49,100 nt of DNA from Salinarimonas sp. (GTDB lineage Bacteria > Pseudomonadota > Alphaproteobacteria > Rhizobiales > Beijerinckiaceae): assembly GCA_020832565.1 (NCBI GenBank), contig JAFIEI010000027.1, positions 1 to 49,100 on the forward strand, read 5' to 3'. The notes under the pieces were generated by a model, which was given only the letters and a program-made list of their open reading frames with translations, did not search any database and had not been told where the DNA came from. The position numbers and the translations under genes were made by a program. Shown piece after piece: positions 36,948-45,344 of the stretch; position 1 is the first letter of the stretch, and every line of letters starts with the position of its first letter.

Positions 36948-37664
36948 TTAATCGGCGAGCGGTATCGCGTCGGCGATGGTGATCGCCTCCGGCGTCACGA
37001 TGCAGCGCCAGGCATGAACCTCCACCCCAGCCGCCCGTGCATCGCGGCAGGCCGCGGCATAGGCGGGGTCGATATCGGCCGCGACGCAGAAGCGCTCGGC
37101 CTCCATCTGCACCACATAGACGAGCGCCGCACGCGCGCCCTGTGCGCACATGGATGCGAGTTCGCGCATGTGCCGCGCCGAGCGCGCCGCCTTGCAATCG
37201 GGAAACTCGGCCAGACCGTCCTCGCGCATCAGATGCACGTTCTTGACCTCGAGATAGCAAGGCGCACGCCCCTCCCCGCTCAGCAGGAAGTCGACCCGGC
37301 TCGCCTCGCCGTAACGCACTTCCGGGCGCACATGAGCGTAATCGCGAAACGGCGCCAGCGCCCCGGCTGCGAGCGCCTCGGCGACGAGCCGGTTCGGCTG
37401 CGCCGTGTTGACTCCGACGAGCCGTGCAGCCCCGCCATTGATCGGTCCCGCCTCCACGATCTCCCAGGAATACGGCAGCTTGCGCTTGGGATTGTCGCTG
37501 CGCGACACGAACACCCGCGCCCCCGGCACATTCAGCCCGAGCATGGCCCCTGGATTGGCCACATGCGCCGTGACCTCGCTGCCGTCATCGAGAATGATAT
37601 CGGCGAGGAAGCGTTTGTAGCGACGCACCAGGCGCCCGCTGACGAGCGGCTTTTCGAACTTCAT
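36948..37664 (-). CDS. sfsA: Sugar fermentation stimulation protein SfsA
   Basis: 238 residues, typical SfsA length. N-terminal OB-like part (VSGRLVRRYKRFLADIILDDGSEVTAHVANPGAMLGL), central SRSDNPKRKLPYSWEIVEAG and nuclease-like core (VRYGEASRVDFLLSGEGRAPCYLEVKNVHLMREDGLAEFPDCKAARSARHMRELA). Widely conserved; the exact biochemical role is not settled. Convergent with the ChbG-like gene (four-base gap) and divergent from the DUF3179 gene. Confidence 0.93.
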   Translation of the reverse strand: MKFEKPLVSGRLVRRYKRFLADIILDDGSEVTAHVANPGAMLGLNVPGARVFVSRSDNPKRKLPYSWEIVEAGPINGGAARLVGVNTAQPNRLVAEALAAGALAPFRDYAHVRPEVRYGEASRVDFLLSGEGRAPCYLEVKNVHLMREDGLAEFPDCKAARSARHMRELASMCAQGARAALVYVVQMEAERFCVAADIDPAYAAACRDARAAGVEVHAWRCIVTPEAITIADAIPLAD

Positions 37665-37702
37665 GGCGGGCGGGACTTTCGGATGGTGACACTGCTTGCA
37701 GT

Positions 37703-37794
37703 TTGTGAGCGGTGCCGGGCGGGGCGGCGCGAGTCAAGCCGTTACTGCCCGGGTGAATCGACCGCGCGGAGGCTGCACGTTTTCGTGAGCGGTG
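37703..37794. repeat. Two 12-13-base direct repeats in the sfsA/DUF3179 promoter region
   Basis: GTGAGCGGTG occurs at 37705-37714 and again at 37785-37794, 80 bases apart, each preceded by TT plus one pyrimidine. They lie in the divergent intergenic region and may be paired binding sites, but chance cannot be excluded. Confidence 0.3.
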
Positions 37795-37854
37795 AAACAT
37801 AAAGGGTGCGGCGGTCGAACTCGTCATGCCAGTCTTTAGCATGGGAGCGTGACG

Positions 37855-38922
37855 ATGAACCAACCGGCCATTCGACCCGATACAGGAGGCAAGGCAAGCC
37901 GTGCCGTTGCCGTCTTCGCTGCATTCGCCTTCATTGCATCTGCAACGATCACGTCGGCATCCGCCGATCCCGCCAACTGGGAACGAGCCGGCTGGAAGAC
38001 GGATTTCAGCCGCACGGAAGTTCCTTTCGACGAAATCATCCCCGGCGGACCGCCCAAGGACGGCATCCCCTCTATCGATGAGCCCGCCTTCGTCTCGGCC
38101 GAAGACGCCGATCGCTTCAGCGATCGCGAGCCCGTCATCGAGATCGTCGTGGACGGATTGCCGCCGCGCGCCTATCCGCTGAGCGTTCTGACCTGGCACG
38201 AGATCGTCAACGACACGATCGACGGGCGCCCGCTGGCGATCACCTATTGCCCGCTTTGCAATTCAGCCGTGGTCTTTGATCGCGTGATCGACGGCGAGCC
38301 GGTGGAGTTCGGCACGACGGGCCTCCTGCGCAATTCCGATCTCGTCATGTATGACCGCGCGACCGAGAGCTGGTGGCAGCAATTCACCGGCGAGGCCATC
38401 GTCGGTCACCATGCGGGCGACCGCCTGACCATGATTCCCTCGCGCACTGTCTCTTTCGCCGATTTCCGCGAGCGCCACCCGCAGGGCGATGTTCTCGTTC
38501 CCAATGACTGGAACATGCGCAATTACGGCCGCAACCCATACGTCGGATATGACGGGCGCAGCACGCCCTACCCGCTCTATACGGGCGCCCTGCCCGCCAA
38601 TATGGAGCCGATGGCGCGCGTGATCGTCGTGCGCGATGACGCGGATGTGCGCACCATGGTGACGCTGGAGCACCTGCGCAACGAGGGCGAGATCGTCGTC
38701 GACGACACGCGCCTGACCTGGCGCGCCGGCGTTGCTTCGGTCCTCGATAGCGCCAGCATTGCCGATGGCCGCGAAGTCGGTGCGATCGACGTGCGTAACG
38801 CCACCGACGACGCGCCGCTGGTGCATGACATCACCTTCGCCTTCGTCGTCCAGGCCTTCCACCCCGAGCTACCGGTCCTGACCGGTGACGGCTGGGTCGA
38901 GCTCGAGCCGGACTCTCACTGA
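37855..38922 (+). CDS. Exported DUF3179 domain protein
   Basis: 355 residues. Signal-like N terminus (AVAVFAAFAFIASATITSASA) then the DUF3179 domain. Characteristic segments are AYPLSVLTWHEIVNDTIDGRPLAITYCPLCNSAVVFDR (CPLC motif), TGLLRNSDLVMYDRATESWWQQFTGEAI, and TVSFADFRERHPQGDVL. The domain has no assigned reaction. ATG 37855 has GGGAG seven bases upstream. No neighbour suggests a role. A hairpin at 38949-38972 follows, but its T-tail serves the minus strand. Confidence 0.85.
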   Translation: MNQPAIRPDTGGKASRAVAVFAAFAFIASATITSASADPANWERAGWKTDFSRTEVPFDEIIPGGPPKDGIPSIDEPAFVSAEDADRFSDREPVIEIVVDGLPPRAYPLSVLTWHEIVNDTIDGRPLAITYCPLCNSAVVFDRVIDGEPVEFGTTGLLRNSDLVMYDRATESWWQQFTGEAIVGHHAGDRLTMIPSRTVSFADFRERHPQGDVLVPNDWNMRNYGRNPYVGYDGRSTPYPLYTGALPANMEPMARVIVVRDDADVRTMVTLEHLRNEGEIVVDDTRLTWRAGVASVLDSASIADGREVGAIDVRNATDDAPLVHDITFAFVVQAFHPELPVLTGDGWVELEPDSH

Positions 38923-38941
38923 TCGCATGCGTCTTGCACGC

Positions 38942-38972
38942 AAAAAAATGGCCCGCCGGTCAAGGCGGGCCA
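38942..38972 (-). terminator. Terminator of the L,D-transpeptidase (PG-binding) gene
   Basis: TGGCCCGCC (38949-38957), six-base loop, GGCGGGCCA (38964-38972); on the minus strand it is followed by a run of T (complement of 38942-38948). It separates the convergent DUF3179 and L,D-transpeptidase genes. Confidence 0.9.
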
Positions 38973-39033
38973 GTCTGGTCTCGTTTCGACATTGGAGCAG
39001 ATCCGGGCCTCGCGGCCCGTTCTCCTCGGGAAC

Positions 39034-40302
39034 TCAGTGAACGGGCAGCGCCTCGCCGGGGGCGCTTGCCACAGGCACGCCCTCGATATCGTCGCGCTTG
39101 TAGATGTCATCGCGGAAGTTGATGGTGCCGTCGGGCGTCGCCCAGGCGGTGATGTAGGTCCAGTAGACATTCACCGGGCGCGACAGGCGCGCGTCCAGGC
39201 GCTCGCCGGAGCGGAACGCATCATCGATCGCACCGCGATCCCAGCCATCGGTTTCCGCAAGCAGGAATTCCACGAAGTCACGCACGCTCTGCACGCGCAC
39301 GCAGCCCGAGGAGACGAAGCGGAAATCTTCGCCGAAAATGCCGCGCGAGGGCGTGTCGTGCATGTAGACGCCGTGCGGGTTGGGGATATTGATGCGCACG
39401 AAGCCCATCGAATTCAGGTCGCCGCCCGGATCCTGACGGAACAGGTAACGCGTCGCCTCGTTCGAACTCCAGTCGATATTGCGCGGGTCGAGCTCTTCGC
39501 CCTGGTGGGTGAAGACGCGGATCTTGTGATCCGTGAGATAGTTGGGATCCTCGCGCATCTTCGGGATCAGGTCGCGGCGGATGATCGAGACCGGAACGGT
39601 CCAGAACGGGTTGAAATTCACCTCGACGATGCGCGAATTGAAAATCGGCGACTGGCGGTCGATCATGCCGACACCGGCCGCATGGCGCCCGACGACCTCG
39701 CCATTGGCGACGCTCTCGACGCTTGCCGAAGGAATGTTGGTGATGACGTAGCGGTCGCCGAGATTGCCGGAATAAGAGCGCAACCGCGTCACGTTCAGTT
39801 CGAGCTGCTGCAGGCGCACATCGGCTGGCACGTTCAGCGCCGCGACGGTCGACGCGTTGAGCGCGCCCGTCGGCGTCAGCCCGTGGCGGGTCTGGAAGCT
39901 GCGCACCGCGGCCTCGACAAACGAATCATAGGTCTGCGAGCCGCCGGCGCTCTGGTCGAGATCGCCGCTCATGATCAGGCGCTGGCGCAGCCGCGTGACC
40001 GAATCACCGCTGGAACCGATCCGCAGGCGCTCGTCGGCCACGCGTCCCCAGCCGCCACGCGAGACGATATCGCGATAGCGATCAATCATCGCCTCGGTCG
40101 CTGACAGCGTTTCGGGAGAAAGGATCGGCGTGGCCGAGCGCGAAACCTGCGTTCGCGATACGGCCTCGTAATTCTGCACCCATTCGGCCTGCGAGCCGAA
40201 TGCGAGGTTCTGGGCAGAAGCGGATTGGGTCAGGCCGGCTCCGGCGAAAGCCAGCGAGGCGGTCGCGAGAGAGCCTGTAAGAAGCAATGTGCGAAAGGAC
40301 AT
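39034..40302 (-). CDS. L,D-transpeptidase with peptidoglycan-binding domain
   Basis: 422 residues. Signal peptide (MSFRTLLLTGSLATASLAFAGAGLTQSASA), peptidoglycan-binding type domain at about 95-155 (LRIGSSGDSVTRLRQRLIMSGDL...FQTRHGLTPTGALNASTVAALN), then a YcbB/YkuD-like catalytic domain with HDTP (GVYMHDTPSRGIFGEDFRFVSSGCVRVQS) and nucleophile Cys334. Periplasmic 3-3 crosslinking of peptidoglycan. The frame is open far upstream (to 41070); the ATG at 40302 starts the signal peptide. Paralogue in function of the lipoprotein at 26660-27370. Confidence 0.92.
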   Translation of the reverse strand: MSFRTLLLTGSLATASLAFAGAGLTQSASAQNLAFGSQAEWVQNYEAVSRTQVSRSATPILSPETLSATEAMIDRYRDIVSRGGWGRVADERLRIGSSGDSVTRLRQRLIMSGDLDQSAGGSQTYDSFVEAAVRSFQTRHGLTPTGALNASTVAALNVPADVRLQQLELNVTRLRSYSGNLGDRYVITNIPSASVESVANGEVVGRHAAGVGMIDRQSPIFNSRIVEVNFNPFWTVPVSIIRRDLIPKMREDPNYLTDHKIRVFTHQGEELDPRNIDWSSNEATRYLFRQDPGGDLNSMGFVRINIPNPHGVYMHDTPSRGIFGEDFRFVSSGCVRVQSVRDFVEFLLAETDGWDRGAIDDAFRSGERLDARLSRPVNVYWTYITAWATPDGTINFRDDIYKRDDIEGVPVASAPGEALPVH

Positions 40303-40641
40303 GATCGAGGGCACTTCGTCTACCGTGATTGACGCAACGCTCCGGAAGAGGAACGCTGGCGAGGATGAAGGATCGTCCTTAACGAAGGATGAGCGATCAC
40401 GAAGAAGTATGACCGCTTGGGCCCTTTTGTGGCAACTCACGAAGCCGTGGGACTTTTGATGAATGTGTGTTTTTTTGGTCACGGTCCATCGCGAGCAAGC
40501 GCGACGCCGCCTTAATTCCGCGCGGCGAAGGACGATTCTGATTGCGGCTGTAACGGATGGCGCCGCGCAGCGAATGCATGCGATGACCCCTCGGCGAAGA
40601 ATCCTTGGCGATGAACAAGCCCAGAAGCCACCCGGAGTGAC
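40303..40641. other. Intergenic region between divergent genes, no gene seen
   Basis: 339 bases without a credible ORF. It must hold the promoters of the divergent L,D-transpeptidase and hydrolase-OsmC genes. Seen: a palindrome AAGGATCGTCCTT at 40368-40380 with a second GAAGGAT at 40384-40390, and a run of seven T at 40471-40477. I cannot assign any of these to a known site. Confidence 0.4.
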
Positions 40642-41871
40642 ATGACCATGCAGAGCCGCAAGATCACATTTCCCGGCCATTCCGGCGGCGCGCTCGCCGC
40701 GCGGCTCGATCTTCCGGAGGGACCGGTGCGGGCGGCGGCGCTGTTTGCCCATTGCTTCACCTGTTCGAAGGACATTGCCGGCGCACGGCGAATCGCCGGA
40801 CGGCTGGCAGCTCTGGGCATCGCCGTGCTGCGATTCGATTTCACCGGCCTCGGTCATTCCGAAGGTGAATTCGCCAATACCGGCTTTTCTTCGAACGTCG
40901 AGGATATCGTCGCGGCGGCGCGCTGGCTTTCGCGTGAAGGCATGGCCCCGCAAATCCTGATCGGCCATTCGCTGGGCGGCGCGGCGGCAATCGCGGCGGC
41001 TCCGGAATTGCCGGCGCTGAAGGCGCTCGTCACCATTGGTGCCCCCGCCGACCCCTCCCACGTGCTGCACAATTTCGGCAGCTCCCTCGACGCGATCATG
41101 CGCGACGGAGCCGCTCAGGTCGAACTCGCCGGTCGCCCATTCGAGATCCGCCGCGCATTCGTAGAGGATATCCGCGGCGCCCGGCTCGATTCAGTCCTGG
41201 GCAGGCTGCGGGCAGCGCTCCTCGTGATGCATGCCCCGCGCGACGCGGTAGTCGGCATCGACAACGCGGCGGAGATCTTCAAGGCGGCGCGCCACCCCAA
41301 GAGCTTCATCACCCTCGACGATGCCGATCATCTCATCGGCGCCGAGCGCGATGCCGAATACGCCGCCGACGTCATCTCGGCCTGGTCGGCGCGGTATCTC
41401 GATCTTTCCGAGGAGCCCGCACCAGCGGATGCACCGGAGGGCGTCGTGCGGGTTGCCGAGGTCGATCCGAAAGGTTTTCGTCAGGACATTACCATCAACG
41501 GACGTCACCAGATCGTCGCCGACGAGCCGCGCGCCATGGGCGGCAGCGATCTCGGCCCCAGCCCGTATCAGCTGCTCTCCGCCGCGCTCGGTGCCTGCAC
41601 CACGATGACGATCCGCATGTATGCGCGCCGCAAGAAGATCGCGCTGGAGCATGTCACCTGCGACGTCACCCACGAGAAGAGCCACATCGCGGATTGCGAA
41701 GGCTGTGAGGCGAAGCCGGGCAAGATCGACGTGTTCCACCGTCGCATCCGGCTCGCCGGCGATCTCGATGACGAGACGCGGCAGAGCCTCCTCGCCATTG
41801 CCGACAAATGCCCCGTCCATCGCACCCTGCATGGAGAGGCGCAGATTCGCACGGAGCTGGTCGCGGCGTGA
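40642..41871 (+). CDS. Alpha/beta hydrolase-OsmC fusion protein
   Basis: 409 residues. N-terminal alpha/beta hydrolase domain (about 5-255) with RFDFTGLGHSEG and nucleophile elbow GHSLGG at 108-113. C-terminal OsmC-like peroxiredoxin domain (about 275-405) with the two reactive-Cys regions LGACTTMTIRMYARRK and CPVHRTLHGE. OsmC proteins reduce organic hydroperoxides; the hydrolase part may release the substrate from an ester. This fusion is a known domain pairing. Start at 40642 or at the in-frame ATG at 40648, with GGAG upstream of both. Single gene, convergent with thrS. Confidence 0.88.
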   Translation: MTMQSRKITFPGHSGGALAARLDLPEGPVRAAALFAHCFTCSKDIAGARRIAGRLAALGIAVLRFDFTGLGHSEGEFANTGFSSNVEDIVAAARWLSREGMAPQILIGHSLGGAAAIAAAPELPALKALVTIGAPADPSHVLHNFGSSLDAIMRDGAAQVELAGRPFEIRRAFVEDIRGARLDSVLGRLRAALLVMHAPRDAVVGIDNAAEIFKAARHPKSFITLDDADHLIGAERDAEYAADVISAWSARYLDLSEEPAPADAPEGVVRVAEVDPKGFRQDITINGRHQIVADEPRAMGGSDLGPSPYQLLSAALGACTTMTIRMYARRKKIALEHVTCDVTHEKSHIADCEGCEAKPGKIDVFHRRIRLAGDLDDETRQSLLAIADKCPVHRTLHGEAQIRTELVAA

Positions 41872-41946
41872 TCAGCAAAACTCGTCGTGGCGTGAGACAG
41901 CGCCACGACGAGACGGCATCGCCCCATGACGCCCGCGCTTCCGAAC

Positions 41947-43959
41947 TCAGGCGGCCCCGTGCTGGTGCTGCCCGTCGAGGACGACGTCGCTCGTCTCGAT
42001 GCTCTCGGCCGGGTGGCTGTGGCTGCGGTCGAGATCGGGCGGCACGGCCTCGGCTGTGAGCGTGGCGAGCGCGTCGATGAGTGTCATCGACGTCTGGTCC
42101 TTGCTGCCGAGGCGGCGGATATTCACCGTGCGCTCCGCAGCCTCGCGCTTGCCGACGACGATGATCACCGGGACCTTCATCATCGAGTGCTCGCGCACCT
42201 TGTAATTGATCTTCTCATTGCGGATATCCTTCTCGACCCGCAATCCGGCCCGGCGGGCGGCGCGCATCACCTCCTCGGCATAATCGTCGGCCTCGGAGGT
42301 GATGGTGCAGACCACCGCCTGCTGCGGCGCGAGCCAGAGCGGGAAATGGCCGGCGAAATGCTCGATCAGGATGCCCGTAAAGCGCTCCATCGAGCCGCAG
42401 ATGGCGCGGTGGATCATCACCGGCATTTTCTTCTGGCCATCGGCATCGACATAGAACGCGCCGAAGCGCTCGGGCAGGTTGAAATCGACCTGCGTCGTGC
42501 CGCATTGCCAGTCGCGCCCGATCGCGTCGCGCAGGACATATTCGAATTTCGGCCCGTAGAAGGCGCCCTCGCCAGGATTGATCGACGTCTTGATGCGCCC
42601 GCCCGATTGCGCCTCGATCTGCTTGAGCACGTCCTCCATCACCGCTTCGGCGTGATCCCACATCTCGTCGGTGCCGACGCGTTTCTCCGGGCGCGTGGAG
42701 AGCTTGACGACGATCTCCTCGAAGCCGAAATCGGCGTAGGTCGTGAGGATCAGATCGTTGATCTTCAGGCATTCCGACGCCATCTGCTCCTCGGTGCAGA
42801 AGACATGCGCATCGTCCTGCGTGAAGGCGCGCACGCGCATCAGCCCGTGCAATGCGCCGGACGGCTCATAGCGCGAGACCGCGCCGAATTCCGCCATGCG
42901 CAGAGGCAGGTCGCGGTAACTCTTCAGGCCGTGCTTGAAGATCTGGACGTGGCCGGGGCAATTCATCGGCTTGATCGCGAAGACGCGCTCGTCCTCGGTC
43001 TTGGTGATGAACATGTTCTCGCGATACCAGCCCCAGTGCCCGGAGGTTTCCCACAGGGCGCGGTCGAGTATCTGGGGGGCGTTGACCTCCTCGTAATCCT
43101 CGGCGAGGCGACGGCGCATGTAGTTGGTGAGCTGCTGGAACAGCGTCCAGCCCTTGGCGTGCCAAAACACGACGCCGGGCCCCTCTTCCTGGAAATGGAA
43201 GAGATCCATCTCGCGCCCGAGCTTGCGGTGGTCGCGCTTCTCGGCCTCGGCGAGCTGGTGGAGATAATTCTGCAAATCGGCATCATTGGCCCAGGCGGTG
43301 CCGTAGATGCGCGTCAGCATGGGATTATTGGAATCGCCGCGCCAATAGGCGCCGGCCACCTTCATCAGCTTGAAGGCGTTGCCGATCTTGCCCGTCGAGG
43401 TCATGTGCGGGCCACGGCACAGGTCAAACCATTCGCCCTGGCGATAGATCTTGAGGGATTGGTCCGGCGGGATCGCGTCGACGAGCTCGACCTTGTAAGC
43501 CTCGCCCTTCTCTTCGAAGACGCGCTTTGCCTCTTCGCGCGACCATTCCTCCTTGGTGAAGGGTTGGTCGCGGGCGATGATCTCGCGCATCTTCTTTTCG
43601 ATAGCAGTGAAATCCTCGGGCGTGAACGGCTCGTCGCGGGCGAAGTCGTAATAGAAGCCGTTCTCGATCACCGGCCCGATCGTCACCTGCGTCCCCGGAT
43701 AGAGCTCCTGCACCGCCTCGGCCAGCACGTGGGCGCAATCATGGCGGATCAGCTCCAGCGCGCGCGGGTCCTCGCGGTTGAGGAACTCGATGCGGGCATC
43801 GCGCGTGATCGGATCGGAGAGATCGACGACCGTGCCGTCGAGCGCCATGGCGACGGTCTTCTTCGCCAGTGATTTGGCGATGCCTTCGACGATCTCGCGA
43901 CCGGTCGTGCCCGCCGGGAATTCACGGCGCGCGCCATCGGGGAATGTCAGGTTGATCAT
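41947..43959 (-). CDS. thrS: Threonyl-tRNA synthetase
   Basis: 670 residues. N-terminal TGS domain ([50 protein letters not shown]), editing domain with [24 protein letters not shown] (HxxxH type), class II catalytic core ([52 protein letters not shown]) and C-terminal anticodon-binding domain. Charges tRNA-Thr. It follows yidD by 78 bases on the same strand. No leader ORF or T-box is visible. Confidence 0.95.
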   Translation of the reverse strand: MINLTFPDGARREFPAGTTGREIVEGIAKSLAKKTVAMALDGTVVDLSDPITRDARIEFLNREDPRALELIRHDCAHVLAEAVQELYPGTQVTIGPVIENGFYYDFARDEPFTPEDFTAIEKKMREIIARDQPFTKEEWSREEAKRVFEEKGEAYKVELVDAIPPDQSLKIYRQGEWFDLCRGPHMTSTGKIGNAFKLMKVAGAYWRGDSNNPMLTRIYGTAWANDADLQNYLHQLAEAEKRDHRKLGREMDLFHFQEEGPGVVFWHAKGWTLFQQLTNYMRRRLAEDYEEVNAPQILDRALWETSGHWGWYRENMFITKTEDERVFAIKPMNCPGHVQIFKHGLKSYRDLPLRMAEFGAVSRYEPSGALHGLMRVRAFTQDDAHVFCTEEQMASECLKINDLILTTYADFGFEEIVVKLSTRPEKRVGTDEMWDHAEAVMEDVLKQIEAQSGGRIKTSINPGEGAFYGPKFEYVLRDAIGRDWQCGTTQVDFNLPERFGAFYVDADGQKKMPVMIHRAICGSMERFTGILIEHFAGHFPLWLAPQQAVVCTITSEADDYAEEVMRAARRAGLRVEKDIRNEKINYKVREHSMMKVPVIIVVGKREAAERTVNIRRLGSKDQTSMTLIDALATLTAEAVPPDLDRSHSHPAESIETSDVVLDGQHQHGAA

Positions 43960-44037
43960 GATCGAAACGCTCCTGGCTCACTCCTGCAAACGCAGCAGGT
44001 AAGCATTGGGGGGATGACCTTTTGCGAAAACGCGGCG

Positions 44038-44448
44038 TCAGCCGTCATCCGTGGACTGCGCGCGCATCGGCTCCGACGGCGCGTTGGTGGAGCGCCACAG
44101 ACCGTAGCGCCACGGCATATACCAGCGCGCCTGCGCGGGCAATGCGTCGGGCACGTTGTCGATGCCGTGCGTGCCCCCGGGGCCACAGCGGCAGATGCGT
44201 GCGAGCCCCATCCAGCCGCCGCGCCACAGCCCGTATTGGCCGATCGCCTCGTGCGTGTATTCCGAGCAGCTCGGCAAATGCCGGCATTGCCGCCCGATCA
44301 GCCCCGACAGCGAATAGCGATAAACCGTGATCAGCCCGCGTGCCGCCGAGGCGGGCGCGCGCGACGCCGCCCGGGCGCTTCGGTCGAACAGCGCATCGAG
44401 GGTTGCCCCGTCATCGGGGCGTTGCGGATCCTTGCCGGGCTCGCTCAT
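44038..44448 (-). CDS. yidD: Membrane protein insertion efficiency factor YidD
   Basis: 136 residues. The YidD core is evident: LITVYRYSLSGLIGRQCRHLPSCSEYTHEAIGQYGLWRGGWMGLARICRCGPGGTHGIDNVP, with the conserved CRxxPSCSEY and RCxP-like cysteines. Associated with YidC-mediated membrane insertion. The ATG at 44448 (MSEPGKDPQ) gives a normal-length protein with a charged N-terminal extension. It is in a same-strand run with the phosphoribosyltransferase upstream and thrS downstream rather than beside rnpA/yidC. Confidence 0.9.
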   Translation of the reverse strand: MSEPGKDPQRPDDGATLDALFDRSARAASRAPASAARGLITVYRYSLSGLIGRQCRHLPSCSEYTHEAIGQYGLWRGGWMGLARICRCGPGGTHGIDNVPDALPAQARWYMPWRYGLWRSTNAPSEPMRAQSTDDG

Positions 44449-44488
44449 GAGCCTGAAATGGCTTGCGCGCGAGGGTTTTGCAAGCGCT

Positions 44489-45154
44489 CTACTCAGCCGC
44501 CTGCGCCAAAGCCGCGGCGACCTCGTCATCCTCGACCTGATGGAAATCGTCATAGAAGAAACCGACGGCCTGGAAGTGGCGCGGCGCCAACAGGCAGATC
44601 ACGTGATCGACGGTGTCGGCGAGACGCGCGAGCGTATCCGGCGGGGCGACCGGGACGGCGACCGTGAGGTCGCGCGGGTGCTCGCGGAGCAACGCGGTAA
44701 TGGCCGCAAACAGGCTCGTCCCCGTTGCCACCCCGTCATCGACGACGATCACCGAGCGTCCCTTCACGGGCAGGCGTTCGCGACCCGCACTGTAGCGGGC
44801 GCGCTGGCGGGCGATCTCCTCGACGCCACGCAGGCGCCCCTGCTCCAGCCAGCCCTGCGGCAGCCGCAGGCCGTCCGCGATATCCGGATTGGTCACGACG
44901 ATGTCCTCATCGCCCTCCACCACCGCAGCGACGGCGAATTCCGGATGTCCCGGCGCACCGATCTTGCGCACGAAGAGCAGATCGAGCGGCGCGCCGAGCG
45001 CGCGCGCAACGGGCAGCGCAACGGGGATGCCGCCGCGCGGCAGCGCCAGAACGACCGGATCATGAAACGGCTGCGATTGGGCGTATTCCCTGACAGCATC
45101 CGCGAGCTCCCGCCCCGCCTCGTCGCGGTTGCGATAGCGTTCAAGCCCCGGCAT
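44489..45154 (-). CDS. Phosphoribosyltransferase family protein
   Basis: 221 residues from the ATG at 45154 (GGGAG upstream). PRTase fold: VVLALPRGGIPVALPVARALGAPLDLLFVRKIGAPGHPEFAVAAV and the PRPP-binding loop VIVVDDGVATGTSLFAAITAL. This subgroup, often annotated as a predicted phosphoribosyltransferase, is distinct from the purine/pyrimidine salvage enzymes and its substrate is unknown. First gene of the run PRTase-yidD-thrS. Confidence 0.88.
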   Translation of the reverse strand: MPGLERYRNRDEAGRELADAVREYAQSQPFHDPVVLALPRGGIPVALPVARALGAPLDLLFVRKIGAPGHPEFAVAAVVEGDEDIVVTNPDIADGLRLPQGWLEQGRLRGVEEIARQRARYSAGRERLPVKGRSVIVVDDGVATGTSLFAAITALLREHPRDLTVAVPVAPPDTLARLADTVDHVICLLAPRHFQAVGFFYDDFHQVEDDEVAAALAQAAE

Positions 45155-45344
45155 CGTGATTGTCTCCCTACAGGTTCGCGCGGACCGACTCACACCGGGC
45201 GTAGCGCTACGATATCAGGCATTATGCGCCCATGTGCGTCGTGCGGCCTTGATTATCCGCAATGCGCGGGCTTCCGAAACGGCCTAGCCTGCCCCAGTTC
45301 GGATCGCGACGAATTCTTGCGATCCGGGATCCCTGGAGGGCTTG

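Noticed and set aside
40303..41070. Upstream extension of the second L,D-transpeptidase frame
   Set aside because: Runs across the hydrolase gene; a clear signal peptide begins at 40302.
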